A stretch of DNA of 64,000 nt from Alkaliphilus sp. B6464 (GCF_018141165.1 NZ_CP058557.1:3038001-3102000), one strand, 5' to 3'; shown: positions 1 through 9,054, counted from the stretch's first letter. Translations and numbers: made by a program. The notes: generated by a model from the sequence alone, not told the origin.

Positions 1-24
1 TAATATCCCTTCTCTTATTTTACT

Positions 25-1113
25 TTATCCTTCTTCAGCTATATCAATTATTTCTCCTAATATTTTTTCTCTCACTTCATTTAGACCTTCATGTAAAACA
101 TTAGGCACATAATATTTTTCCATTCTATCATGAACTCCATTAGTTTTACCTAAATTAGAAAAAACATCATTTAATAGTTGATTAAATACTTTGTTACTAT
201 ACTCTAATTCTTCTCCATATTTTTTTATTTTTTCATCATTAATATATTCATCTAAATCTACTGTTTGGTTATCCTTAAACTTACTATTTGTAGTAAAGGC
301 TAAATCAAGCTCTGGAATAACGATAGATTCTATTTTTTGAGGCACTAATGGTTCGTGATAAATCTCTACATCATATCCCTTCATTATAGCTGTAGTTGAT
401 AACTTTTCTAATAATGTAGATTTACCTGTCCCATCTGCACCTTTTATATAAACAATTCCTTCTACTATACCAATAAATGTTTCTGCAAAATCTAATTTAC
501 CTTTTAATGTGTAGGCACTTCCAAAAAGGTGTCGCTCTTTACCTATTCTATTTCTATCTTCAATATCTACTAAATATTTTTTTATTAATTTAATAGTCTC
601 TTTATTAACTTTATTAAAATCCATAGCATAGCTATTGATCCATTCAATATCATCATGTATTAATTTTGCTGCTGCCAAATACTTGTATACTCTAACATAG
701 ATGTTTTTATTATCGTCTGTAGCTTCTACAACACTATCCTTATGTTTTCTTATAGCTTCTTCATTTATAAATTCACCTAGATTAACTATTGTTCCAGTAA
801 CTCCAGGGTATTTTGGATCATCCATATGAGGAGATGTAGCATCTAATAAAACTACTTTTATACTTGGTATAACAATAGCATCAATAGATTCTGGCTCAGC
901 AGAACAGTGGTGAAACTCTACATCTATTCCTCTATCAACTAACTCATACCCGATTTTTTTCATCATATAAGACTTTCCTACACCAGGACCACCTTTAAAA
1001 TAATAAATTTTTCTTGCTTCACTTGGATTTATAATATATTTAAAATATGAATAAAATCCAACAGATGTATTTCCACCTGGTAATAACCTTTTAATATGTC
1101 CCTTATTTCCCAT
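25..1113 (-). CDS. Tandem P-loop ATPase of unknown role (PRK06851-like)
   Basis: A 362-residue cytoplasmic protein with two Walker A loops: GGPGVGKS at residues 41-48 and GADGTGKS at about 225-232. Each loop is followed by a similar stretch in which an acidic/His segment leads into an IVIP motif (IVIPSIKV after the first, IVIPELDL after the second), so the protein looks like an internal duplication. This layout is known from uncharacterised clostridial and bacillar ATPases; the substrate is unknown. No membrane segments or signal peptide are visible. A GGAGG-type site precedes the ATG. It is co-oriented with the aldehyde dehydrogenase behind it, with a gap of about 100 bases. The family assignment is fairly sure; no function can be given. 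Confidence 0.8.
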   Translation of the reverse strand: MGNKGHIKRLLPGGNTSVGFYSYFKYIINPSEARKIYYFKGGPGVGKSYMMKKIGYELVDRGIDVEFHHCSAEPESIDAIVIPSIKVVLLDATSPHMDDPKYPGVTGTIVNLGEFINEEAIRKHKDSVVEATDDNKNIYVRVYKYLAAAKLIHDDIEWINSYAMDFNKVNKETIKLIKKYLVDIEDRNRIGKERHLFGSAYTLKGKLDFAETFIGIVEGIVYIKGADGTGKSTLLEKLSTTAIMKGYDVEIYHEPLVPQKIESIVIPELDLAFTTNSKFKDNQTVDLDEYINDEKIKKYGEELEYSNKVFNQLLNDVFSNLGKTNGVHDRMEKYYVPNVLHEGLNEVREKILGEIIDIAEEG

Positions 1114-1210
1114 GAAACGTCCTCCTTCCAGAATATATACTCAGTGTATTCATTAAACTGTCCATAGGACACAAATTATAATACCTATATTTAAGTCTTT
1201 CTCCCTATTG

Positions 1211-2581
1211 CTACTTAATAATATTGCGTAATAATTTAATTTTATTTCCATAAGGAGGATATTTTAACTTTATATCAAGATAAGAACTGCTTTTTAAAAT
1301 ACTCTTTTTATGACTAAAAGTATCGAAACTAGCTTTTCCATGATAAGATCCCATACCACTAGATCCCACACCACCAAATGGGAGATGTGGAGAAGTTAGA
1401 TGCATTATAGTATCATTTACACATCCACCACCAAATGAAAGCTTTTCTAATACTTCTCTTTCAACCCCCTTACATTTAGTAAATAAATAAAGAGCCAGTG
1501 GTTTCCCATGATTTCTAATACTAGTAATAACCTCATTTAATGAACTATATTCTAGTATTGGCAAAATAGGGCCAAATATTTCTTCCTTCATAATATGATT
1601 GTCCCAATTTATATTTTCCATTATGGTAGGAGAAATATACTTTTCATTTTTATCTATATCTCCACCTACAATAATACTGCCTTCTTTTAGCAGTTCTCCT
1701 AATCTACCTAAATGTTCTTGGTTTATAATTCTGCCATAGTCTAGACTTTTCCTAGGTTCCTCTCCAAAAAACAACTTAATTGTATCTATAATACAGCTAA
1801 TCAATTTATGCTTTATATCCTTATGTACAAATAAATAATCTGGCGCAACGCAGGTTTGCCCAGCATTTAAAAATTTCCCCCATACAATTTTTTTTGCTGC
1901 TAATTTGATGTCCGCATCACTATGGACAATACATGGGCTTTTTCCTCCGAGTTCTAGGGTTATGGGAGTTAGATTTTTAGCAGCTTCCTCCATAACAGCC
2001 TTACCAACAGAAACACTTCCTGTAAAGAATATATAGTCCAAGTTCTGTTGTAGCAGCTTTATATTGGTATCCCTTCCACCTTCAATTACTGTAATAAAAT
2101 TATCTTTAAAATTATTATTAATGATTTCCTTAACTATATTAGAGGTATTTGTCGCATACTCCGAAGGCTTTATTATAGAACAATTTCCAGCAGCAATAGC
2201 ACCAATTAGTGGAGATATTGCTAGTTGAAATGGATAATTCCATGGAGCTATAATTAAAACTACTCCATAGGGCTCTGAATAAATATAGCTTTTAGACGAA
2301 AAACTAGTAATAGGTGTCTTTACTTTTTTAGGCTTAATCCAAGACCGTAACCTTTTAATTGTATAATTAAGTTCCATTAAAACTGTACCTATTTCAGTCT
2401 CATAGGCTTCAAATGCTGATTTATTTAAATCATTTTTTAATGCAATTAATAATTTTTCTTCATTTTTTATGATTACTTCTTTTAAAAGTTTAAGTTGACT
2501 TATTCTAAAATTGATATCCTTTGTTTCTCCAGTATAAAAATGTTCTCTTTGCTTTTCTACAATACTCTTTATATAATCCAT
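1211..2581 (-). CDS. Aldehyde dehydrogenase, class 3-like
   Basis: NAD(P)-dependent oxidation of an aldehyde to its acid, in the cytoplasm. The 456 residues are typical of the short class 3 (fatty or aromatic aldehyde) branch, which lacks the longer N-terminus of other ALDHs. Visible landmarks are PWN at 113-115 (catalytic Asn), ELGGKSP with the general-base Glu at about 210, and NAGQTCVAP with the nucleophile Cys at about 244. A C-terminal PFGGVGSSG motif follows. The ATG follows an AGGTGAT ribosome site. The gene stands alone between the P-loop ATPase and a foreign cassette. Natural substrate cannot be read from the sequence; long-chain aldehyde is a family-based guess. Confidence 0.92.
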   Translation of the reverse strand: MDYIKSIVEKQREHFYTGETKDINFRISQLKLLKEVIIKNEEKLLIALKNDLNKSAFEAYETEIGTVLMELNYTIKRLRSWIKPKKVKTPITSFSSKSYIYSEPYGVVLIIAPWNYPFQLAISPLIGAIAAGNCSIIKPSEYATNTSNIVKEIINNNFKDNFITVIEGGRDTNIKLLQQNLDYIFFTGSVSVGKAVMEEAAKNLTPITLELGGKSPCIVHSDADIKLAAKKIVWGKFLNAGQTCVAPDYLFVHKDIKHKLISCIIDTIKLFFGEEPRKSLDYGRIINQEHLGRLGELLKEGSIIVGGDIDKNEKYISPTIMENINWDNHIMKEEIFGPILPILEYSSLNEVITSIRNHGKPLALYLFTKCKGVEREVLEKLSFGGGCVNDTIMHLTSPHLPFGGVGSSGMGSYHGKASFDTFSHKKSILKSSSYLDIKLKYPPYGNKIKLLRNIIK

Positions 2582-2914
2582 TTACATCACCTATATATAC
2601 TTTCAACTTTTAGATTTATTTAACTTTACTTTTAATATATTTATTTTTATACTATCATATTCTTATAAGTAACTCTAGTTTCTCAAAATTAAATAGCTAA
2701 ATAAAAATAGACAGGTACTCAATAGTGTCTGTCTACATAATTTCCCTGTCTAAGGACGTTAATATCAATACAATCATACGTTGTCCTTGAAAAACCAAGC
2801 GGGTGCATTTTGAAAAAAGGTAATCTTTCCAAAAATACAAGACGAAAGCAGTTGGATAGCTTACTGGACAGCCTTGACGAAAAAGGCCTAACCATCTGAC
2901 GGTGAAACAATAAA
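2582..2914. other. Gene-free junction region upstream of the efflux cassette
   Basis: No intact gene. From about 2600 to 2705 the base composition is the host's AT-rich type. At about 2709-2734 there is an imperfect inverted repeat (AGACAGGTAC facing GTGTCTGTCT). After that the composition shifts to that of the following efflux cassette. A short plus-strand open stretch without a start codon is described separately. I read this as the left boundary of an acquired segment, but no direct repeat or att site was found. Confidence 0.5.
2741..2899 (+). pseudogene. Orphan C-terminal coding fragment (unidentified)
   Basis: A 52-codon plus-strand reading frame, bounded by stops and lacking an ATG, ends in a basic/acidic helical stretch (NLSKNTRRKQLDSLLDSLDE). 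Its composition resembles the neighbouring acquired cassette rather than the host. It could be the tail of a mobile-element gene destroyed when the cassette inserted or decayed. No family recognised; it may also be chance. Confidence 0.25.
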
Positions 2915-3676
2915 TTATACTCCTATTTCCCGCATTTTCTCTGTGACTTTTTTCATCCTGCTGTCGTCAATATTTGTACCGCTGAATTTCGGAAGTCGCA
3001 TTTCGCTCACGATTTTTCCGTCGCGCATAAACATAATACGCTCTGTCCACGCCGCCACCTTTGCATCATGAGTTACAAGCATAACCGTAGTACCTTCCCC
3101 GTTGATTTCGGAAAAGATGCTCATAATCTCCTGTGCAGATTTTGAGTTAAGCGCGCCAGTTGGCTCGTCACCGAAAATAACTTTCGGATTGCTCATAAGT
3201 GCGCGGCATATTCCCACTCGCTGAAGCTGTCCTCCCGAAACCTGTGTAATATCACGTTTTTCCAGTTCCGCAATGTCCGTGTTTTTCATAAGCGTTCTTG
3301 CTTTTTCAATAATTTTCGTAGCGTTTTTTCTGTTGTCCCGCATTGTGGGAAGGATGATGTTGTCGAGAATATTTAGATTTTTAAGCATTGTCGGCTGCTG
3401 AAAAACAAATCCCATTTTTCTTCTGCGCATATCTGAAAGCTCATTTTCCTTGAGTTCCGATAAATCCCTACCGTCAAAAACAACCTTTCCGCTATCAACT
3501 CCGTCCATTCCGCTCAGGGCAAACATCAGTGTCGATTTTCCCGAGCCTGAAGATCCCATGACCGCAACAAACTCCCCTTCGTTTATTTCAACGGACACTC
3601 CGTCGAGAACATTGCGCTTTTCATCGCCCTCGCCGAATGATTTCACTATATTTTCACTGATAATAATCTTCTTCAT
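2915..3676 (-). CDS. ABC transporter ATP-binding protein (MacB/LolD type)
   Basis: ATPase subunit that would drive an FtsX-type permease; this class serves lipoprotein release, antimicrobial-peptide export or mechanotransmission rather than solute transport across a channel. The 253 residues hold Walker A GSSGSGKST (about 41-49), the signature VSGGQLQRV, Walker B VIFGDEPTGAL and a switch His (VTHD). All catalytic motifs are intact. The gene begins 3 bases after the permease stop, so it is the last gene of the TetR-MFS-permease-ATPase operon. GC content and codon choice (many GCC, GCG, CGC) are unlike the AT-rich surroundings, suggesting transfer. With its permease damaged, the protein may be an orphan. 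Confidence 0.9.
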   Translation of the reverse strand: MKKIIISENIVKSFGEGDEKRNVLDGVSVEINEGEFVAVMGSSGSGKSTLMFALSGMDGVDSGKVVFDGRDLSELKENELSDMRRRKMGFVFQQPTMLKNLNILDNIILPTMRDNRKNATKIIEKARTLMKNTDIAELEKRDITQVSGGQLQRVGICRALMSNPKVIFGDEPTGALNSKSAQEIMSIFSEINGEGTTVMLVTHDAKVAAWTERIMFMRDGKIVSEMRLPKFSGTNIDDSRMKKVTEKMREIGV

Positions 3677-3679
3677 AAG

Positions 3680-5873
3680 CTACTCCTTTATATTTTCAGA
3701 AATTTTTATTTTTCCCGCACCCGATGTACCAATCATTGTTGCGATAAGCACTGAACATACCATCATCAGCGGACAAAGTATGTACGCTGAAAGCGGATTG
3801 ACAGTAAATTTAAACGACATCGCTCCAAAAAATGAGATAGCCATGCCCGCAAGCATTTCTCCGAGTGTGTTTGCCATAAACGTACCAAAAATGACTCCGA
3901 CAATTAAAACGAATACTGAACGTGAAACATACTGCGCAGTAATATCCGAGTTTGTAAAACCGAAGGCCTTCATTACGGTAATGGAATATCTGTCCTTTGC
4001 TACAAGCATTTTCATGAACAATAGGGTAACCAGTAACGTAATAATCAGTGAGACGGCAATTGCGGCAGAGGAAGCCTTTTTAATGGCGCTTAGTGTTGTG
4101 CCGAACATCTGAGTGATATATTCATCAATGCTCGAAACCTTTGCAAAACCAAATTTGCCTGCATATTCCGAAGCCTTGCTATCAATCAGAGATTCATCTA
4201 CAAGCTCCGCACCGAGCACGCACCACATAATGTTCGCCGAATCGTCAGTAAAAACAGCTTTTGCGGTTTTTCCGCCGTTGGTGACATCGGAATAAATTCC
4301 GCATACCGTGAGATTTTTCTCCTTGCTTTGGGTCACCAGTGTAATAACATCGCCAACATTTTTGCCTAGTTCATTTGCGTTTATAACTGATAGCGCAATT
4401 TCGTCTTCCGCTGTAGGCGCTCTGCCCTTGGAATACGTTACAGGAAATACTGAATGGTTGCCCAGCTCAATTTTCATGCTTTCTTCTGAGCTATCCTGCA
4501 TCTTCACCCTGAATGTTTTGGTCGTAAGCACGGCGTACTTTGCAAAGGAACTGTCATTGTCCATCGCTGCCACAATTTCCGATGCTTTTTCGGAAATATT
4601 GTCGGTCTGCTGAATGTCGATGCGCATATCGCAGTTTCCAATTCCCATATAGGTGATGAAGCCTTTTGAGGAAATAGTATTATACATATTCTGGGGAACA
4701 ATCATGACAAACGCCGAAATCACAAGCACCACAAGCATTGTTACGTAAAGTCTTTTCCTTGTAAGAACATCTTTGATGCCGAGAAAAATATTTGTGTCAA
4801 ACAGCCTATTTTTGCTCAAAACAAAACTCTTTGCACCGGCGGATTTTTCCTGCGAAGTGCCAAAACGCATTGCTTCCGTGGCAGATATTTTCCGAAATCG
4901 TTTCAGCACTTTGCTTACATAGGCAATAATTGCAAGGAATATAAGTAGTATGCCGATTATCCCGAAAATCAAAGCGAAAGAAGCATTTTCGCTTTCGCCC
5001 ATATAAAGCCGTATATTTTCAAGAAGCGCGCCTCTGAATACAAACGAAAGTGTAAATCCGAGAATACAGCCAGCCAACCCAATCGCCGTGTATTTTGCAA
5101 GGTATATTTTTTTAATGTGGGAAACGCGCAACCCTATTGCTTTCATAACGCCTATTTCCCGGTAATCGTCCTCGATTTTTGCAAGAAGCGTGAAGCGTAT
5201 GCATAGAAACGCAATCGCAACGACAAGCACGCTTACAAAAAGGATAACTGCAATCATAAGTCCGTCGGAAATCGCATTCATCGTTTTGAAAAGCGGATAG
5301 GTGACCGTCGGCCCGTTCGACTCTAGTCCCGCGGAGGTGTATGCGGTTTCAAATGCACCAAGCACCGACAAATCTTTTAATCTGAACTCGATCAGATACT
5401 CTATATTTCCAAAATTCTTTATTTCGACATAATCATTTTCACTGACAAGAAATCTCTTTGACGCGGCTAGAGTAGAATTCATCTGCGAATCACGGAGGAA
5501 CCCCCCAACGATAAACTCCTTCCCACATATTACTGATCTGTCGCCGGGCTTTGCGGTGCCGTCTTTCATATAACTTATCGGGACATAAACCTCCCCATCG
5601 GATACATTGATAATGTTTCCGTCAAGGTCGAGGAGATAATCGAACTTTTCACTCTGCGTGCAGAAGCCGTTGTCCTGAACAGTACCTGCAAGGGAGTTTC
5701 CGTTAATTACTATCTGCGTACCTTCAACATTTAGAAATTCAAGCACCTGAAATTCATCTACATTACTATTCTGCTCTGCAAAAGCCGTAAGCCGCGACAA
5801 CGACAAATATCATTGTTGTCACGGTTATTACTTTGCTTTTTAAAATGTCACCCTGGATTATTCTGCGATACAT
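3680..5873 (-). pseudogene. FtsX-family ABC permease, N-terminal deletion with frameshift
   Basis: Permease partner of the ATPase that follows it. The main open frame (3680-5806, 708 codons) has the expected body: an extracytoplasmic domain, one TM bundle near residues 185-300, a second large domain and a C-terminal TM bundle near 585-690. It lacks the usual N-terminal cytoplasmic segment and first TM helix. Those are found upstream in another frame: an ATG at 5873 starts MYRRIIQGDILKSKVITV and runs into a hydrophobic VVVAA stretch, then continues out of frame to a stop near 5765. The two frames meet at about 5790-5806. Relatives have about 40 residues between these points, so a small deletion removed them and shifted the frame. 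The ATG at 5873 overlaps the MFS stop, indicating former translational coupling. A product from the internal ATG would lack its first TM helix and is probably non-functional. Confidence 0.75.
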
Positions 5874-6265
5874 AAGTCACCTCCGTTTTCAAGCCTTCTC
5901 ACCGATTTTATGTGATACAGAATAACCGAAGTCACACATAACAGTATTCCAGCAATAAGGATAAGAAATCCTGCCCCTCTGCCGCTGCCTGTACCGATGA
6001 GCTTTCCCACACTGTGAGCCAGCGTTCCGCCATCCAGCAGCAAAGGGGTGAAAACATAATCTGCAAGCACGCCCGCCGGTGCACTTAAAAGAAGCGATGG
6101 CAAAAACGCAAGCAGCATTACAAGTGCAGTTGCCGACGCTTTTCCTGTCTGCTCAAAAACATATACCCCAAGCCCGAATGATGTAAACCCGCTTCCTATT
6201 GCCGAAACAAACTCTCCCGACCACAGAAGAAGAAATTTTCCGAATGATTTTCCCGAATTACTCAT
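5858..6265 (-). pseudogene. MFS efflux transporter with in-frame central deletion
   Basis: The frame is open for 135 codons. Its first 65 residues (SFGKFLLLWSGEFVSAIGSG onward) match the first two TM helices of a macrolide-efflux-type MFS protein. The remainder (TPLLLDGG to the end) is the last extracytoplasmic loop and final TM helix of the same family. MFS relatives have about 410-420 residues, so some 270-280 residues (helices 3 to 11) are missing. The joint lies at GVLADYV: intact relatives carry LAD in the loop after TM2 and again before the last TM, so recombination at a short repeat would explain the deletion. The chosen ATG at 6265 overlaps the TetR stop by 8 bases; the longer upstream open frame overlaps TetR and is not credible. 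Two or three helices cannot make an MFS carrier. Confidence 0.8.
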
Positions 6266-6902
6266 TGCTGCCTCCATTTCCGCTACCGAACATCTGCATA
6301 ATGTTAAGACTTCCGCTTTCGGCGCCGAACAGCCTTTCCGTATTGAAAACAAACGCCTGTATCCGTGAAACACGCTCCTCATCTGTCATCTCTACCATAT
6401 CATCATCAAAAACAGTATTTGCGTATGCTACAACCATTTCCACGCACTCATATGGGAACGGCGTGCTGAACAGTCCCTGCTCGATGCCCTCGCGGATTAT
6501 TCCCGTTAATATCGGCGTAACGCCGTTGATTATGACCTTTTGTATTTTCTGATGCATAAGCGCATTTTGTGGCTTATGAATGTGTTCCTTAATTTCATCG
6601 CTGCTTCCGCTACTTATGTTCAGTGCCATTACAGCACGGATAAGGCGCTCGTTTACAGGTATGCTCTTGTCTGCCGCAATTTCCTGCGCCGCACCTAAAA
6701 TACGGACATTATACCGCTCAATCAGCGCGTCCATAATATCCTCCTTCGACTTAAAGTGATAATACAGCGTTCCCCGTGCAATTCCAACCTTTTCGAGAAT
6801 ATCGTTTGTACTTGTGCCGTCAAATCCCTTCTGACCAAAAAGCTCCTCTACCGCATCAAGTATTTCATTTTTGCGTTCTTCAGCTTCTTTTACTATTCTC
6901 AT
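6258..6902 (-). CDS. TetR-family transcriptional repressor
   Basis: A 214-residue repressor. The N-terminal HTH is clear (about residues 28-50: STNDILEKVGIARGTLYYHF), followed by a helical ligand-binding domain. It heads the operon with the MFS remnant, permease remnant and ABC ATPase, so it most likely controls them and itself in response to an effluxed compound. A GGAGG site sits just before the ATG, and an operator-like palindrome overlaps the inferred start of transcription. Unlike its downstream partners it appears intact. Codon use is GC-richer than the host's. Effector unknown. Confidence 0.9.
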   Translation of the reverse strand: MRIVKEAEERKNEILDAVEELFGQKGFDGTSTNDILEKVGIARGTLYYHFKSKEDIMDALIERYNVRILGAAQEIAADKSIPVNERLIRAVMALNISSGSSDEIKEHIHKPQNALMHQKIQKVIINGVTPILTGIIREGIEQGLFSTPFPYECVEMVVAYANTVFDDDMVEMTDEERVSRIQAFVFNTERLFGAESGSLNIMQMFGSGNGGSNE

Positions 6903-6922
6903 TTTTACATCCTCCTTTTATA

Positions 6923-6972
6923 GACCGACTGTCTGTCGAATATATTTTATTATACTATTTTTAAGTTGTCAA
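6923..6972 (-). promoter_or_regulatory. Promoter and TetR operator of the efflux operon
   Basis: Reading the minus strand, a consensus -35 (TTGACA, 6967-6972) lies 17 bases from a -10 (TAAAAT, 6944-6949). The imperfect palindrome GACCGACTGTCTGTC (6923-6937) sits at the expected +1, just ahead of the ribosome site of the TetR gene. Its two 7-base arms differ at one position. Binding there would block transcription, which is the usual autoregulation of TetR proteins. The promoter and palindrome are seen; the protein-site pairing is inferred. Confidence 0.6.
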
Positions 6973-7123
6973 GAAGGCGTGTTAAATTTTGTTAAAAACT
7001 AAAGTAATAAATCCCGCCCGCCTTTCTGGATCAAACCAACTGGCAGCGGGACTTTTAAGTGTGTGTGTACTTTTACACGAAAGAGACTCAAAAAGCCTCT
7101 CGAAACGGACATATTTTATCCCT
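6973..7123. other. Gene-free cassette edge near tRNA-Leu
   Basis: No gene seen. It contains a TCCCGC...GCGGGA pair (about 7012-7050) with a long loop and a small hairpin around 7083-7101. Composition is still higher in GC than the host up to about 7110, then changes. This is probably the right edge of the acquired efflux cassette. Confidence 0.4.
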
Positions 7124-7161
7124 AAAAAAACCGAAAAGCCCAGTATTACTGGACTTTTCGG
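7124..7161 (-). terminator. Terminator after tRNA-Leu(GAG)
   Basis: On the minus strand an 11-bp stem (CCGAAAAGTCC facing GGGCTTTTCGG, one mismatch) is followed by seven T. It lies 35 bases past the tRNA 3' end. Confidence 0.85.
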
Positions 7162-7196
7162 CTCGTGAGTATTGTATCAATATTGACGTTTTGATT

Positions 7197-7282
7197 TGGT
7201 GCGGATGGCGGGATTTGAACCCGCACACCCATTCGAGTACTACCCCCTCAAGATAGCGTGTCTGCCGTTCCACCACATCCGC
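7197..7282 (-). tRNA. tRNA-Leu(GAG)
   Basis: An 86-base type II tRNA on the minus strand. The acceptor stem GCGGATG pairs with CATCCGC, followed by A and an encoded CCA. The anticodon stem CTATC/GGTAG encloses loop TTGAGGG, giving anticodon GAG, which reads CUU/CUC leucine codons. A long variable arm and the T-loop GGTTCAAATCC are present. It is located downstream of the peptide-binding lipoprotein gene and immediately 5' of the acquired efflux cassette, a position typical for insertions, although no tRNA 3'-end duplication was found at the far side. Confidence 0.95.
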
Positions 7283-7389
7283 AAAATTATTACTTTTTAA
7301 TTATAATATTATTTGTTTTTAGTGTCAATATGCTATTACTAACAGCTATGTACTCCTCCCTAACCACAGGTTAATACTATAGTTATATA

Positions 7390-7410
7390 AGGAGCCATTT
7401 AAAGGCTCCT
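7390..7410 (-). terminator. Terminator after peptide-binding lipoprotein
   Basis: A stem AGGAGCC/GGCTCCT with a 7-base loop lies 16 bases past the stop of the lipoprotein gene. The T-tract on the minus strand is weak. Confidence 0.55.
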
Positions 7411-7425
7411 ATGCTTTTTATGGTG

Positions 7426-9054
7426 TTATTCTTTTACATTAATATACCACTCTTCTATATTAGCAAAAATATTGTAACTTTGTGGTTTAAGATCACCTTT
7501 AATTTTATTATTTACTAATACAGCACCATTTCTAAAAAACAAACTAATATATGGTAGTTCAGTAACAAGATGCTCTTCAATCTCACTAAACCTTTGCTTT
7601 TTAGATGTCAAATCTCCATTACCTAAATATGAATCCAACAAGCTATCTAACTTCTCGTTACTATAGGCAATAAAATTAGTATTACCTATTTTAGAGGAAT
7701 GAAATGCCGAAGTTATGTCTGGAATGTAGGATAATTCCCATCCACCAAGAAGCAAATCAAAATTTCCTGTATTCATTTGTTTTTCAAAATCTTCCCACTC
7801 TAAAAATTCAACATCTAACTGTATTCCTACTTTTTTTAGGTCTTCCTGGATAAGAAGAGCCGTCTGCTCTCTTAAAGAATTATTAGCATTAGTAATTAAT
7901 TTCAATTGAATTATATCACCTTTTTCATTTACTCTTAAATTATTATTCTCGTCTAATATATATCCAGCCTCATCTAAAAATGTACCTGCTAAATTAGGAT
8001 TAAATCCTAGTTGGATTTTACTATCATCATAGAGCCAAGAATTTGGTAGAATTGGAAAATCTACTACTGTACTATGACCTAAATAAATATTACCAGTAAT
8101 TTTTTCTCGGTCTATACTGTAAGCTATTCCTTTTCTTATATTTAGATCGTGTAAAATATTTTTTCTAAAATTAATACCTAAAAACTCATAATTAGGAGTA
8201 ATAAATTCTGCTGAGTTTGTAATTTTTTCATCTACATATTTACCCCAATCAACCACTTTAGGATTAACAAAATCTATACCTTCATTTTCAAATAAAGATA
8301 ATTGAGCTTCTTCATCAGGAACGATTAAAACATTGATTTCGTCTATATAGGGCTTTTTCTTCCAGTAGTTATCATTACGAACCAAGGAAATGTTTCTCAT
8401 TTTTTCATATTCTTTTAACTCATAGGCTCCTGTACCCACAATGTTAAAATCGTCTTGATTTAAAAGCTGAACCTTATTCCCTTCAAAAATATGCTCAGGT
8501 AAAATTGGAAATGTCATCATTTCAAGTCCATTACCAATATTTTTAGAAAAATTAACTCTAACAGTATTGTCATCGACTTTAACTATATTTGTTATATACT
8601 CTAATGATTGTTTATATATAGAGACTTTACTAACCCCTTTTATGTTGCCTTTTATTAAATTAAAGGTAAAAATTACATCGTCTGCAGTTAGAGTTTCTCC
8701 ATCATGCCACTTAATTCCTCTTCTAAGTTTAAAATCTATACTTTGTCCATATTCACCATTAGTAAATTCCCATCCTTCAGCTAATAAAGGCTCTATGCTC
8801 ATATCTTCACTAAATGTAACCAAGCTCTCATATATTAAATGTTGTATCTGAAATAAATCTTCGTTTCTATTAAATATTGGATTTAATGTTTTAAATCTAG
8901 TAGTAGATAAAACCAAGGTGCCTCCGTCTGCAGGTACATGTTCTTCTACTACCTCATACTCTGCCACTTCATCTTCTATATTAACATTCGAACTACAAGC
9001 AGTAACCATTAACAATATGATTAGAATAATACTAATATACTTTAAACCTTTCAC
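7426..9054 (-). CDS. Peptide-type ABC substrate-binding lipoprotein (family 5)
   Basis: Extracellular, lipid-anchored binding protein of the DppA/OppA class (542 residues). The signal peptide ends in a VTAC lipobox with Cys at about residue 20. Then come family-5 landmarks: LNPIFNRNEDLFQIQHLIYE, WHDGETLTADDVIFTFNLI and a C-terminal half with GWELSYIPD. No permease or ATPase genes lie beside it, so it must either share a transporter coded elsewhere or act as a sensor. It is the last gene after polA, coaE and the transglycosylase, all co-oriented. The ligand is most likely a short peptide by family, but nickel and other ligands are also known. Confidence 0.9.
   Translation of the reverse strand: MKGLKYISIILIILLMVTACSSNVNIEDEVAEYEVVEEHVPADGGTLVLSTTRFKTLNPIFNRNEDLFQIQHLIYESLVTFSEDMSIEPLLAEGWEFTNGEYGQSIDFKLRRGIKWHDGETLTADDVIFTFNLIKGNIKGVSKVSIYKQSLEYITNIVKVDDNTVRVNFSKNIGNGLEMMTFPILPEHIFEGNKVQLLNQDDFNIVGTGAYELKEYEKMRNISLVRNDNYWKKKPYIDEINVLIVPDEEAQLSLFENEGIDFVNPKVVDWGKYVDEKITNSAEFITPNYEFLGINFRKNILHDLNIRKGIAYSIDREKITGNIYLGHSTVVDFPILPNSWLYDDSKIQLGFNPNLAGTFLDEAGYILDENNNLRVNEKGDIIQLKLITNANNSLREQTALLIQEDLKKVGIQLDVEFLEWEDFEKQMNTGNFDLLLGGWELSYIPDITSAFHSSKIGNTNFIAYSNEKLDSLLDSYLGNGDLTSKKQRFSEIEEHLVTELPYISLFFRNGAVLVNNKIKGDLKPQSYNIFANIEEWYINVKE

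Noticed and set aside
2600-2740. tRNA 3'-end duplicate as right-hand att site of the efflux cassette
   Set aside because: Looked for a copy of the tRNA-Leu(GAG) 3' end at the far side of the cassette and found none.
2719-2910. 63-codon minus-strand frame ahead of the ABC ATPase
   Set aside because: No ribosome site, odd composition, and a better (though broken) plus-strand frame covers the same bases.
3450-4613. Several long plus-strand frames inside the ABC operon
   Set aside because: GC-richer DNA gives long antisense frames; the minus-strand frames carry the recognisable motifs.
7059-7276. Two short frames over tRNA-Leu(GAG)
   Set aside because: They overlap a complete tRNA and its terminator; no ribosome sites.
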